NCBI GenBank assembly: GCA_905250115.1 | Contig: CAJNOI010000011.1 | Span: 1,132,843 to 1,196,842 of the forward strand | Length of the DNA: 64,000 bases | From: Adineta steineri | Taxonomy: Eukaryota; Rotifera; Eurotatoria; Adinetida; Adinetidae | Reading direction: 5' to 3' | Shown: in pieces, positions 50,459-64,000 of the stretch | How the letters are laid out: each line of letters starts with the position of its first letter | Numbering within the stretch: the first letter of the stretch is position 1 | Notes under the pieces: model-generated | What the model was told of the DNA's origin: nothing | Database searches by the model: none | What the model saw: the letters and a program-made list of their open reading frames with translations, nothing else | Position numbers and translations under genes: made by a program

Positions 50459-51619
50459 TGTAAGATTAATTAATATTCATTCAATAAACATAAAAATTCT
50501 TCCTTATTTGTTTTTGACATTGAATATAATCATCCTTTTTACACAAATAAACAACATAAAAATTCAAACTTAAATGATTGGCTAATTTAAAATATGAAAG
50601 GAGAAAAGAAAATTAATTGATCTTTTTTTTTCTCTAAAAAAAAGAAAATAAAGAAAACGTTAGTTCTTTTTTTTCCATTATTTTATTTCATGTCATATTA
50701 TAACACCATAACCAATAATTGAAGAACTCTAAAACATATATTATATATGGGTTTATTATAGATGGTGCTCAAAAAGAGTAATCCTATATATGTAACTATT
50801 TTTATACACAAAAAGTTTTGAAAAGGAAATTTTGGAAACTTGATACTCGGTTATATTAGGATATCATTGATGCTTGAAAGACAAGTCTTAATTAATCATG
50901 CATCATTTCCATGTGTTTTGATAGGATATATGTTATAAAATAATAAATAAATTGTTTAATTTAGTATATAGAAGTCAAAATGAAATATGATAAAAACTCG
51001 AGAAAGCAAAATAATTATTATGATCATGTTTTGTTTAATTAGGCGTTTTATCACACATATACATAAGAGACAAATGGGTCAAGAAATATTTATTTTACAT
51101 TTATTTTAGTTGATATTTGAGAAAAACACGAAATGGTACATTGCCTCGTTATTTTTTCAGCTGATACTGAGTCATTTTTATAACTGCGTCGTTAGTCAAA
51201 CTGGCTTGTATAGAGCACGCGCATAACGACTGTTACGCCCTCTATCGTAAATTTACTATATGTTATATATTAGTAAGCACAAGCTTTTTTTCTTCTTCTT
51301 TCAACCAATGTTTTTCTAAACAACATCGAACGAATAAGATTGTTTGTTAATCTACGGAACGCGTCTGATGACCATTATATATTTATATAGGAAGGTTGTG
51401 ATGTTAGTCGTATGTTTGATGTGACCTTGTTGTTCTTTAAGTAGATGATAAAAAAAAATATAGTATCTCTCTACAATCATTTCTTTTCTTTTTTTGTGTT
51501 CTTTTATAAAATGTATATATATATTAAAAGAACAATATAATTTCTTATAGAAAAATTTATTTATTATTTTAGATATATACATTTTATATTTTATTCATTT
51601 CAAAGTTATATTTAAAAAA
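50459..51619. other. divergent promoter region of TDG and Rab7
   Basis: 1.16 kb between two start codons pointing away from each other. It must contain both promoters. AT-rich, with A and T runs near 50610-50680; no gene or clear motif beyond that. Confidence 0.45.
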
Positions 51620-52461
51620 ATGGCTACACGAAAAAAAGTTTTACTCAAGGTTATTATTTTGGGTGATTCAGGTGTTGGTAAAACATCATTAATGAATCAA
51701 TTTGTTAACCGAAAAGTAAAATTCTAAATAATAATAAAATTATTTGATTTTATATTTGATTTTATTAGTTTTCAAATCAATATAAAGCAACAATTGGTGC
51801 CGATTTTTTAACTAAGGAATTACAAATTGATGATCGTCTTGTTACCATGCAGGTAAGATTCTTAATTTCTATGTAATTATGAAATAATTCATTTCGTGTT
51901 TTTTTTTAGATTTGGGACACAGCTGGTCAAGAACGTTTTCAAAGTTTAGGTGTTGCATTTTATCGTGGTGCTGATTGTTGTGTTCTTGTTATGGATGTAA
52001 CATCACCAACATCATTTAAATCATTAGAAAGTTGGAAAGATGAATTTCTTATTCAAGCTGGACCACGTGATCCAGAAAATTTTCCATTTGTTGTTATTGG
52101 TAACAAAATTGATTTAGAAAATCGAATGGTAAACTTAAGTTTATAATTTATGTTTAATAAATCTTTTTTTCGCGTATTTTTAGATTCAAACACGTAAAGC
52201 ACAAAGTTGGTGTCAAGGTAAATATATAGAAGATTTTTTCGAAATAAAATTTATCTAATTATTATTTTTATAGAAAAAAATAATATTCCTTATTTTGAAA
52301 CATCAGCTAAGGAAGGCCTTAATGTTGAAAAAGCATTTGAAACTGTTGCACGTAATGCATTAGCACGTGAAAAAGAAATTGATCAACAAGCTGATTTTCC
52401 AATGCCAATACGTATTCCACAACAAGAAGAACAACCGAAAAAAGAAGGATGTTCATGTTAA
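51620..52461 (+). CDS. RAB7A: Rab7 small GTPase
   Basis: Controls late-endosome and lysosome traffic. Five exons (51620-51715, 51769-51852, 51910-52128, 52184-52217, 52274-52461) encode 206 residues, the usual Rab7 length (207). All GTPase motifs are present: P-loop GDSGVGKTS (about 15-23), effector loop [25 protein letters not shown] and ETSAKE. The Rab7 signature [17 protein letters not shown] and the C-terminal CSC prenylation site identify the subfamily. A likely AATAAA poly(A) signal lies near 52509. Every splice junction preserves frame. Confidence 0.97.
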
Positions 52462-54073
52462 TGAAAGAAATCAAATTCATTTTAAACATTTTTTTCTTTT
52501 GTCTTGTAAATAAATCAAAGCAAAAAGAAAAAAAAAACAATTAACATATTATTTCGATATTTCTCCTAACCTATTTCATATATAAAGAAAAAACAAATGT
52601 CTTGTCTATTTCTTTTATTCTAACGTTGATTTTTGTTTCCTTTCTCTTTTTTCTTTTTTCTGTATGTATTTAACTTTTTTCGCATGTTGGGTTTTTCTTT
52701 TCTTTCTTTCTTTCTTTCTTTGCTGGCGTCTTTTCGTTCTTTGTGTGTATGTGTACAAACAAGCTAAAGGTCTTTTTGCAATATCGACTTTATTAAAACT
52801 ATATGAAACAGAAGACACCTTTTTTTTCTTTCTTCATAAATATAGATATATGTCAAGTCTAATGGAAAAAACGGGAAACTTTTTGTTTTTCTGATAAACA
52901 ATATGCATGTTATATAAAACTTTTTCGAGAAAAAGAAATAGAAATTTGATCAGAAATATCTTCTAATATAACACAGCAAGAGATCTTTTTTCTATAGAAG
53001 ATTATGTTATATTTTTAATAATAAATACAGAAAGGATTTGTATATTAAATTCATTTTGCATTAAATATGATTGGTATTCAACTCAATTATTAGTCAATGA
53101 CAAATATGAATATTTATGATATTTAATATCATAACTCAATCATAGTTATGAAAGACAATTAGGAAGAGATCGATTTATAATATAAACATGATTAGTCTAG
53201 AAAAGGAAATAAGTTAATGATGATATCACAAACCTTGAATATAGATAATTTACAGAAGTACTATTACTCATTTCAAAACGATAGGAATAAGACATCATTG
53301 ATTGTTAGAAGCCTTTTACAACTATCAGAGAAAGAGCTACGATATATAATCAAAAAGAAATGTTGAACGTGCGAACGTTATACGTATTTATTAATGAAGA
53401 TGCTGCTAGTGCCTTGTTTGTTTATCAATCTCAACATTATCTATATATAATTTTTAGATTATAATTGACCTTAAGCATTATAAGCTGTTTTTGTTCGATT
53501 AATTTTGTCTTAGAAGAATTAATGACAATTATTGTTAGTAAATCCATCTTACAGGTTGATCACGTTATTTTTAATAGTTTTTCATGATTTGCTGTATTTC
53601 AGCTCACTTACTCTATCGATCCATACTATTTAAACTTTTTCCATTCGATTAAAATTTTTTTTCAATTCGTCCAGAGATTTTGTTTCTATTGTATTTGGTC
53701 GTATATAATTAATTTTGCTTTTGTGCCTGCTGTAAAAGTTGCAAGATACGTCCTTCCATAATACTGGAAATTTTATTGCGTGGCATTTGTTCAAAATGTA
53801 TTTAAACGAACAGTCTAACGACCACCATTCGAAAGGAAGGAAAAAAACGTTCAATATGTAACGTGCGCATGTCCTTACGAACCTCGAAACTAATTTGATT
53901 ATACACAGTAAAAAATAAAAAGATATGATAGAATGTAAATAGTATGGATCAACAGAGTAATTTTTTAGTCGAAATAATTTTATTATTTAAGTTTTTTTTA
54001 CATACATATATGAAACAAAAAAATACGGGGGGAATAATTGTGCACACACTGTTATTAAGAGAAATTGATTTAT
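52462..54073. other. 1.6 kb intergenic between convergent genes
   Basis: Includes the Rab7 3' UTR with T-rich low complexity (52600-52730, a CTTT run). A 74-codon minus frame at 53854-53630 has a protein-like composition but no recognised family. No RNA gene seen. Confidence 0.4.
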
Positions 54074-55079
54074 TTACAAGATTGAATTAAATGTTATATT
54101 ATTATTCGATGTTGATGCTATAGGTTGTTCATCTAAATGAGTTTTTATATGTAATTTTAAATGAACTAATTGAGTAAACCGTGCTGAACATGTATTATTT
54201 GGACATAGATATGGTTTATCACCTGTATGTAAACGAAGATGTGTTTTTAAATTTGATGTTGATGAAAATCGTTTTGAACAATATAAACATGAATATGGTC
54301 GTTCACCTGAATGAACAAGTGTATGTTTTTGAAGATGAGCATATTGTGTAAATGATTTTGGACACTGCGTACATGTAAATGGTCTTTCATTTGTATGTGT
54401 TCTTAAATGTACTTTAAGATTTGATAATTGACTAAATGTTTTATAACATTGTACACATTCATAAATAATTTTTCCATTTTCTTTTCGTAACGGATATGGT
54501 AAAGATTTATGTCCACGACGATGAATTACAATTGGTGGTGATACTGATGCTCTATTTTCACCTAAAATTCTTTCAATTGAAAAATTTAATACAGATGATT
54601 TATTTTTATCAGCAATTGATTGTTTTGGAGAAACTATTCGAAAAAAAAATTATGAATAAAAAAAATGGACTGACTAAAAATTCTACTTGATTGAAAAGGT
54701 TTTCTTGGGCTAATCGATGAATTTAATATTGGAGAGATTGATTCATCAGGTGATGATTTCAATGATAATGATGTAGTTTGTAAAGTATATGGATGATGAA
54801 GAAAAGGTAACTATAATAAATATTAGAATTTTCGAAAAGATTATTTAATATATTCTAGTTTTACATGAAAACTTCGTTGTTCAGATGATTGATGAATTGA
54901 CCAAGATTGTTGCTATTAAAATAAAATTTAAATCGAACGATAATTCGAAAGAATTTTATTCATATTACTTTTTGTTCATAAATCCAATCTGATATTGATG
55001 GTATCATCAATCGATGCATAGATTCATGTGGATTAACAAGAAAATTATGACGATATGTAAAATGTTTATTTCGAATCAT
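54074..55079 (-). CDS. PRDM1: Blimp-1/PRDM1-like zinc-finger protein lacking a PR/SET domain
   Basis: Sequence-specific transcription repressor family that steers cell fate. Four exons (55079-54969, 54912-54865, 54810-54687, 54633-54074) encode 280 residues. The block [20 protein letters not shown] just before the fingers is almost the same as in vertebrate Blimp-1. Four C2H2 fingers follow (about 152-174, 180-202, 208-230, 236-260) with the Blimp-1 contact helices [38 protein letters not shown] and [10 protein letters not shown]. Human PRDM1 is about 825 residues with an N-terminal PR/SET domain; here the first exon starts with a Met 151 residues before the fingers, and no SET-like sequence is seen for 2 kb upstream. 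Either the domain is lost or distant 5' exons were missed. Confidence 0.85.
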
Positions 55080-57290
55080 GTTTTGTCTAAAAAAATCTTC
55101 TACTTACGCATTCTCTTGTATCAGTTTTTTTTTAAAATTCTTTCGTTGCTAGAAAAAAATATTCAATTATTTATGTTTCTGATATCCATCGATGATAGAA
55201 GAAGAGGAGAAGAAGAAGAAAAAAAAGACTTTTTTATCCAATCCAATTTCTCTCCGACAATATCTCGTCTTTTTCTTTTTAATAAACCAATGAAAAATAT
55301 GATGACTTGACTGTATTGAAATAATTGATTTGAAACAAAAAAAGAAGTAGCGATAGTAATGTAACACATTCTCAATAGACTATTCAGGTATCTGTATTAT
55401 ATAATGCAAGCGGCAATGTTTTTTTGTTTGATGATCATTTTTAAACTAGCAAATACTTATAGATTTGAAAAAAAAAACAAGAGTATTTTAATCTAAAACT
55501 CTGTTTAGATATGACCATCTTGTATAGATAGTCTCATTGTAACATCAATGACTGAATAGACAGTGTCAATTTTCTATCGTTTTATCATCAGTGTCGGAAA
55601 AGAAAAGGAGATCCGACAATTTTCTAACTAACATATAATTCAATAGATCAACTTTGTTTGTATTTGTCTCATGCTTGAATTCCTTCATATCACAAGTTAA
55701 TCAGTATCGAATGGTATAATCATCGACTTTCTTTTCTTTTTTATATTCTATGAAATTTGAGAATGACGACAAAATTAGTTTAGTCTATGTAAGAAAAAAG
55801 CAAATCGTTTGAACACAAAAATAGGGTGGAGTTATGTCGCCGTCTTTTTTAATATGTATATAAATTGATAAGAAAAAGACGTACGAAATGCTGTCAAATG
55901 GCATTTTTCATTTTATATATTGTTTTTACAATAGAACTGCATGATAAGAAATGAGTCTTTGTCCTCCTGTCAATCTTATATATGCAAAGCAATCATCAAG
56001 ATAATTAAAGAGAAGAACAGACTAAAAGTCACAATTAAAATATGTGTGAGAGAAATAAAAAAAGGTACAGAGATAATCAAACATGCTCCGAAATTCATTT
56101 TGACATACGTTATATCAGTAATCTATTTGTTTAAGAAAATGATAGCAAGAATAATACTATTGGATTGCTGCTTGAGAGAGAGAGAGAAAAAAAATATATA
56201 TCTTAAGAAAACAAGTGTTAAAATATTCAATAAATGAAACATATATTGACTTATTGACATGACAATAAAAAAAATATATCTATTTTCTGTTTATATTCAT
56301 TGATATCTAATAAGATGAAGTTTTAATAATAAATCATCCTTTTTGTATTACGAAAAGACGTAATAATTATGAATCGATCGTCTTTTTAAAAAGCTATCAA
56401 ATGGGCAATGTATATGACTATATGGGCACGATCTGCTAACAATCCCCTTCCCTGTTGAACGTTCCAAATCAGTAATAAACAAAAAAACAATTTTAACAGA
56501 GAGTATGATCTTGAAATATTCTTAAGTTTGTTCTGCATTCTGAGTTACTCAGCTAACATATAAAACCAATATTATTTGTCTTTCTTATGCGTTTAAAAAC
56601 GTGAATAATTACGGAATTTCGCTTTTTTTTCATTTTTTAAATTTTCTATGAAACTTTGAAAAAAAGATGAAAATGAACTAATCGATTTATAAAAAACAAT
56701 ATTCTCACTCGTTACAGAATGAAAAAACTTAGATTTCATAGTTAAGATTGTCATAAAAATGGCACTAAACTGTTCCTCGTGGCAAAAGAGAAAAATTGGT
56801 GAAATTCCCTAACGTTTGGTCGCGCCCATATATACTCAATGAATTCTCGATAAATATGATCAAAAGTCATCTGTATTACACCAAAGGCACTAAGGGAACC
56901 ATGTAAACCCACACGTCAGTTAACTAGAAAAAAACGAAAACCATCGAAGGGTTAAACGAGAATTTTTTCTAATAAAAATAATAACAAATTGAATTGTATT
57001 TTATTATCTACATCATAAGTTTTATAAACTTAAGTACTATCGACTCAATAATATTAGCTAGAAATTACATATCTTTCATGTAAATGAAATATTTAACAAT
57101 TATTTTCGATGTCGCACTTGTCTTGAAATATTTCTAGAGAGATGTCGCAATTAAAATTCGAAGCGCTAAATGAATTATATTCGATAGATTGAAAGAAAGG
57201 AAGACACTGTCTTTGTGTTTGTTCGACATTCATACACTTCGACAGACATTATATTGTTCATCATTATTATTTTCTTTTTTGAGAAATAAA
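55080..57290. other. 2.2 kb divergent intergenic region
   Basis: Between the starts of the Blimp-1-like gene (minus) and MCM7 (plus). AT-rich; open frames at 55014-55310, 55163-55375 and 55941-56237 are low-complexity and not called. I searched for SET-domain exons of the Blimp-1 gene and found none. Confidence 0.4.
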
Positions 57291-60248
<2,958 letters not shown>

Positions 60249-61223
60249 AAAATAAAGATTTATTTTTTTTTCTATTAACAGAATATAACTCTGTGTATAT
60301 ATTTCTATTTTTTTTTGTCAGATTGATATGTATGTGTTGAAAAATGAAATGAAAATATTTTTTTGTGTCTATGTGTTCATTAAAGATTATATCAGATGTG
60401 TTTGTATGTAAAAAAACAAGATTAGTTATAGAAATATAGATTTGAATAATAAAAATTAGCTTTGATATTATTTGAAGATTTTCATACGATTAATGAAATC
60501 ATGGAGAACTGAAATCTTGAGGATGAAGGTGAGAGTGTGGATCTTTGGCAGTCTACATCGGTACTCAGCTGCTCCCACACCGACACACACTTTCAATAAC
60601 ACTTTTTTTTTAGTTATTCTATCATAAATAAATTTCACTGATGAAAGAAATAAAATGATGTATAACAAAACTGCTCTTTTGATACTTTCTTGATAACAAA
60701 GAACGAGCTGTACATTGACACCCTGCAGTTATTATGTGTATAAAGGCAGATAAAAGTTGACAGAAAAAACAATAAGATATAATACGCTGTTGAGTTTTGC
60801 ATTGTTTCGTGTTCGCCTATTGACGTTACTGATCTCTCTCTTTTTATGATTCTTCGCAAGAGTATTTTTGAATGAAACAAAGTAGACTTCGGCGCCATGT
60901 GTCAACAAACGGTAAATACATTTTGTGTCGTAGAAAAATCAAAGAAAAAGAAATCATTGCCTATATAAACTATTCTTTTGTGTTATGGCATGATATATGT
61001 CTTACCATAAAGAATGCTGATTCTCTTTCATGTTCTCACGTATTACTGATATCGTTAAGTATTTATGGAGTGAATATTGTGAAGAGAAGGATGATTCTTG
61101 TTTTATGAAAAAGGAGGAGTAAAGAGCAAAAAGGAGTGATAACATTTTATTCTCTATATTCATTCAAATAACAGCACTTACTTATAAATTTACATTCACC
61201 AACAAGTTGCGATTTAAATCAAT
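60249..61223. other. intergenic between MCM7 and the ART-TPR gene
   Basis: Contains the MCM7 poly(A) signal, a GC-richer patch at about 60510-60600 (see findings) and the upstream region of the ART-TPR gene. Short open frames on both strands overlap and show no family signature. Confidence 0.4.
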
Positions 61224-64000
61224 ATGAGCGCACAACAATCGAAAAAAACAATTTCTTCATCCTACAGTTCAGACGCATCTAACACCACTGTTACAAGAAC
61301 AGCGCCATCAACACGTCAGCGCATGGCCCAAAACTATCTGTTGATTTGGGTTGACGCAAGCATTGATCAAACCAGTAAGGATTGTCAAAGTACGTTAACA
61401 CAGTTCCGAGCTGTGGTAAACGATGTTACTATATGCACTCAATCAGACGAATGTATCCAGTTTTTCCACAAACTCAGTGATGAAAAAGTGTTCGTCATTA
61501 CATCGAGCTCACTTGGACAGCATTTGGTTCCTGAAATCCATGACATAGCAAAACTAGATGCCATTTACATAATTTATGACAACATATCTTGTTGTCAACA
61601 ATGGACTAAGGATTGGAAAAAGGTCAAGGGTGTTCATAATAATATCCAGGACATTTGCGATGCATTAAAGGCAGGTGTCAGACAAGCCAATCAAGATTCA
61701 ATATCTATAAGCTTCGTCACGCCGAATGAAGTGGTGTCCAGCGAAAACTTGAATCAACTGGAGCCCAATTACATGTACACACAAATATTTAAGGATATTC
61801 TCCTTGAAATGGAACATAATCAAAAACAAGCTATGAAGCCCTTAGCGGTGTACTACCGCAAACTTTTTCATGATAATAAGGCTCAGTTAGACATTATCGA
61901 TGTATTCCAACATGATTATGATCCGAAACAGGCAGTATGGTGGTATACACGTGAGTGTTTTACTTATGAAATACTCAATCGAGCACTTCGAACATTAGAT
62001 GCCGATGTAATTATTAATATGGGATTCTTTATACACGATCTTCATCAACAAATTTATCAATTACATCAACAACAGCTTACAAGTTATGGTGATAAGCCTT
62101 TTATAGTTTACCGAGGACAAGGTTTGCTGAAAAGTGATTTCGAAAAACTCAACAAAACAAAAGGTGGTCTCATGTCCTTTAACAACTTTTTATCTACTAG
62201 TAATAATCAACACGTTTCTTTCCTGTACGCCGAGAGTGCCTCGGGAAATCCTGACATGGTTGGAATACTTTTTATAATGAGTATTGATCCACGCGTCTCA
62301 TCCACATCATTCGCCTCTATTCAGGAAGTTAGTTATTACAATACGGAAGAAGAAATTCTCTTCTCCATGCACACCGTATTTCGGATAGGTGCAATTAAAA
62401 ATATGGATAATAATGATCAACTTTATCAAGTAGAACTTCAACTAACTGCTGATGATGATGAACAACTTCGAGAGCTGACTGAATTTATAAGCAAAGAAAT
62501 TGCGGCTGCAACAGGTTGGGGACGATTGGGTGTGCTATTAACCAAAACAGGTCATTTCGATAAGGCTGAAGAACTATATAAAATACTACTTGAACAACCA
62601 TCGAAAGAGACTGACGAAGCTTTTTACTATCATTGTCTTGGATATGTCAAACATCATCAAGGTAATTATGAACAAGCTATCGAATATTACACAAAAGCAC
62701 TTAAAATTCGACACAAACATTTTCCTGAAAATAGTCCGTCGTTGACTATTTCGTACAACAACATTGGTGGGGCGTATAGACAAATGGGAGACTATTCGAG
62801 AGCACTTTCATTTTACGAGCAAGCACTAGGAATTGAAGAGAAAACTTTTCCTGCAAATCGTCCTTCGTTAGCCACTACCAACAACAACATTGGTAGCCTA
62901 TACTACCACATGGGAGAATACTTGAAATCACTTCCATTTTACGAAAAAGCACTTGACATTCAACAAAAATCTCTTCCTTCAAATCATCCTGATTTGGCTA
63001 CTTCCTACAACAACATCGGTTTGGTGTATGATAACATGGGAGAGTATTCGAAAACACTTCCATTTTACGAAAAAGCACTTGGAATTCGAGAAAAAACTCT
63101 TCCTTCAAATCATCCTTCGTTGGCTACTTCCTACAACAACATCGGTTTGGTGTATAATAACATGGGAGAGTATTCGAAAACACTTTCATTTTACGAAAAA
63201 GCACTTGAAATCTGGAAAAAATCTCTTCCTGCAAATCACCCTACGTTAACTATTTCCTGCAACAACATCTGTGATGTGTATATAAAAATAGGAGAGTACT
63301 CTAAAGCACTTTCATTTTACGCGAAAACACTTGGAATCTCGGGCGAACCTCTGCCTCCAAATCATCCTGAATTGGCTACTTCATACAGCAACATTGGTTT
63401 GGTGTATGATAACATGGGAGAATATTTGAAAGCCCTTTCATTTCATAAGAAAGCACTTAGAATTAAAGAAAACACTCTTACTGCAAATCATCCTGATTTT
63501 GCTCAACTGTACAACAACATTGGTTTGGTGTATCAGAGTATGGGAGAGTACTCTAAAGCACTTTCATTTTTCGAAAAAGCACTTGGAATCCATGAAAAAT
63601 CTCTTCCTGAAAATCATCCTTCGTTGGCTACTTCATACAACAACATTGGTGGTGTGTATCATAACATGGGAGAGTACTCAAAAGCACTTTCATTTCATGA
63701 GAAAGCACTTGGAATTCGAGAAAAAACTCTTACTGCAAATCATCCTGATTTTGCTCAATCGTACAACAACATTGGTGGTGTGTATCGTAACATGGGAGAG
63801 TACTCAAAAGCACTTTCATTTTACGAAAAAGCACTTGGAATCGATGAAAAATCTCTTCCTGAAAATCATCCTTCGTTGGCTACTTCCTACAACAACATTG
63901 GTTTGGTGTATCATAACATGGGAGAGTACTCAAAAGCACTTTCATTTTTCGAAAAAGCACTTGGAATTCAAGAGAAATCTCTTCCTACAAATCATCCTTC
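61224..64000 (+). CDS. ADP-ribosyltransferase-TPR repeat protein, 3' end outside window
   Basis: A single exon open for 925 codons to the window edge. Three parts: (1) residues about 35-170, a Rossmann- or receiver-like domain inferred from alternating strands (YLLIWVDASID, KVFVITSS, DAIYIIYDN), with an invariant-looking CQQWTKDWKKVKGV; (2) residues about 200-440, an arginine-type ADP-ribosyltransferase domain with the R-S-E triad: VYRGQG (R297), FLSTS (S324-S326) and EEEILF (E375, E377), which should use NAD to modify proteins; (3) from about residue 455, TPRs of 42 residues of the kinesin-light-chain type (consensus YNNIGLVYxNMGEYSKAL), at least ten full copies before the edge. No signal peptide or membrane segment, so probably cytosolic. 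Such proteins are, as I recall, multiplied in bdelloids; target and role are unknown. It sits alone after MCM7. Confidence 0.88.
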   Translation, partial: MSAQQSKKTISSSYSSDASNTTVTRTAPSTRQRMAQNYLLIWVDASIDQTSKDCQSTLTQFRAVVNDVTICTQSDECIQFFHKLSDEKVFVITSSSLGQHLVPEIHDIAKLDAIYIIYDNISCCQQWTKDWKKVKGVHNNIQDICDALKAGVRQANQDSISISFVTPNEVVSSENLNQLEPNYMYTQIFKDILLEMEHNQKQAMKPLAVYYRKLFHDNKAQLDIIDVFQHDYDPKQAVWWYTRECFTYEILNRALRTLDADVIINMGFFIHDLHQQIYQLHQQQLTSYGDKPFIVYRGQGLLKSDFEKLNKTKGGLMSFNNFLSTSNNQHVSFLYAESASGNPDMVGILFIMSIDPRVSSTSFASIQEVSYYNTEEEILFSMHTVFRIGAIKNMDNNDQLYQVELQLTADDDEQLRELTEFISKEIAAATGWGRLGVLLTKTGHFDKAEELYKILLEQPSKETDEAFYYHCLGYVKHHQGNYEQAIEYYTKALKIRHKHFPENSPSLTISYNNIGGAYRQMGDYSRALSFYEQALGIEEKTFPANRPSLATTNNNIGSLYYHMGEYLKSLPFYEKALDIQQKSLPSNHPDLATSYNNIGLVYDNMGEYSKTLPFYEKALGIREKTLPSNHPSLATSYNNIGLVYNNMGEYSKTLSFYEKALEIWKKSLPANHPTLTISCNNICDVYIKIGEYSKALSFYAKTLGISGEPLPPNHPELATSYSNIGLVYDNMGEYLKALSFHKKALRIKENTLTANHPDFAQLYNNIGLVYQSMGEYSKALSFFEKALGIHEKSLPENHPSLATSYNNIGGVYHNMGEYSKALSFHEKALGIREKTLTANHPDFAQSYNNIGGVYRNMGEYSKALSFYEKALGIDEKSLPENHPSLATSYNNIGLVYHNMGEYSKALSFFEKALGIQEKSLPTNHP
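62628..64000 (+). repeat. 126-bp tandem TPR-coding repeat array
   Basis: Ten to eleven direct copies of a 126-bp unit, each encoding one 42-residue TPR. The first two are the most diverged; copies after about 63350 are highly alike at the DNA level. The array continues past the window edge. Confidence 0.9.

Noticed and set aside
53630-53854. 74-codon minus-strand frame (WWSLDCSFKYILNK...)
   Set aside because: Protein-like composition, but no family signature, splice context or neighbouring exon to support it; a retroelement fragment is possible and not shown.
55014-55375. Frames upstream of the Blimp-1-like gene examined as missing PR/SET exons
   Set aside because: Lys/Phe-rich low-complexity translations without any SET-domain motif.
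56807-56955. Possible second piggyBac-like element (CCCTAACG left, ...CGAAGGGTTAA right)
   Set aside because: The ends do not form a convincing inverted repeat and only the right side has TTAA.
62586-63249. Other-frame ORFs within the ART-TPR gene
   Set aside because: Shadows created by the 126-bp repeats; the real frame is open from 61224 to the edge.
61224-64000. Idea that the ART domain is a secreted bacterial-type toxin
   Set aside because: No signal peptide, and the R-S-E pattern with KLC-type TPRs fits a resident eukaryotic cytosolic protein.

Overview
The window is nuclear DNA of a small invertebrate animal, most likely a bdelloid rotifer (Rotaria- or Adineta-like). The evidence is AT-rich sequence, genes cut by many introns of about 50-60 bases with GT-AG ends, standard-code metazoan orthologues, and at the right edge a large intronless gene joining an arginine ADP-ribosyltransferase domain to long runs of kinesin-light-chain-type TPRs, an architecture I recall as abundant in bdelloid protein sets. 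The species call is inference. No ribosomal RNA, CRISPR or bacterial operon structure is present. Gene models were spliced by hand; in every complete model the exon lengths sum to a multiple of three.

Layout, left to right: DNA polymerase lambda (minus, 3' part outside the window); a NEK4-type kinase (minus); tRNA-Gly(UCC) (plus); the ciliary protein CFAP263/CCDC113 (minus); a 3.3 kb divergent intergenic region; an FGFRL1-type receptor (plus); an unrecognised intronless membrane protein (minus); an SLC22 transporter (minus); an intronless esterase (minus, possible horizontal transfer); a small secreted protein (minus); chondroitin sulfate synthase (minus) with a possible second first exon 1.9 kb upstream; a lamellipodin/RIAM adaptor (minus); a small predicted lipid-anchored protein (minus); a ubiquitin-specific protease (minus); a decayed gene; a proline-rich unknown protein (minus); a very large thymine-DNA glycosylase (minus); Rab7 (plus); a Blimp-1-like zinc-finger protein without a PR/SET domain (minus); MCM7 (plus); and the ART-TPR gene (plus), which runs off the right edge.

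The genes do not form one pathway; this is an ordinary eukaryotic gene neighbourhood. Three concern DNA maintenance (Pol lambda, TDG, MCM7), and Pol lambda and TDG can both act in base-excision repair. Several concern signalling, membrane traffic and the cytoskeleton (NEK4, FGFRL1, RIAM, Rab7, USP). Traces of mobile DNA are small and non-autonomous: a clean TTAA-flanked piggyBac-type MITE at 16.1-16.4 kb, an inverted-repeat element inside an SLC22 intron, and a mariner-like end next to the tRNA.

The best candidates for new biology are the ART-TPR protein, with a receiver-like N-terminal domain and a repeat array still expanding in two-repeat units; the 940-residue TDG, whose added N-terminus carries four copies of a short basic motif on four different exons; and the PR/SET-less Blimp-1-like factor.
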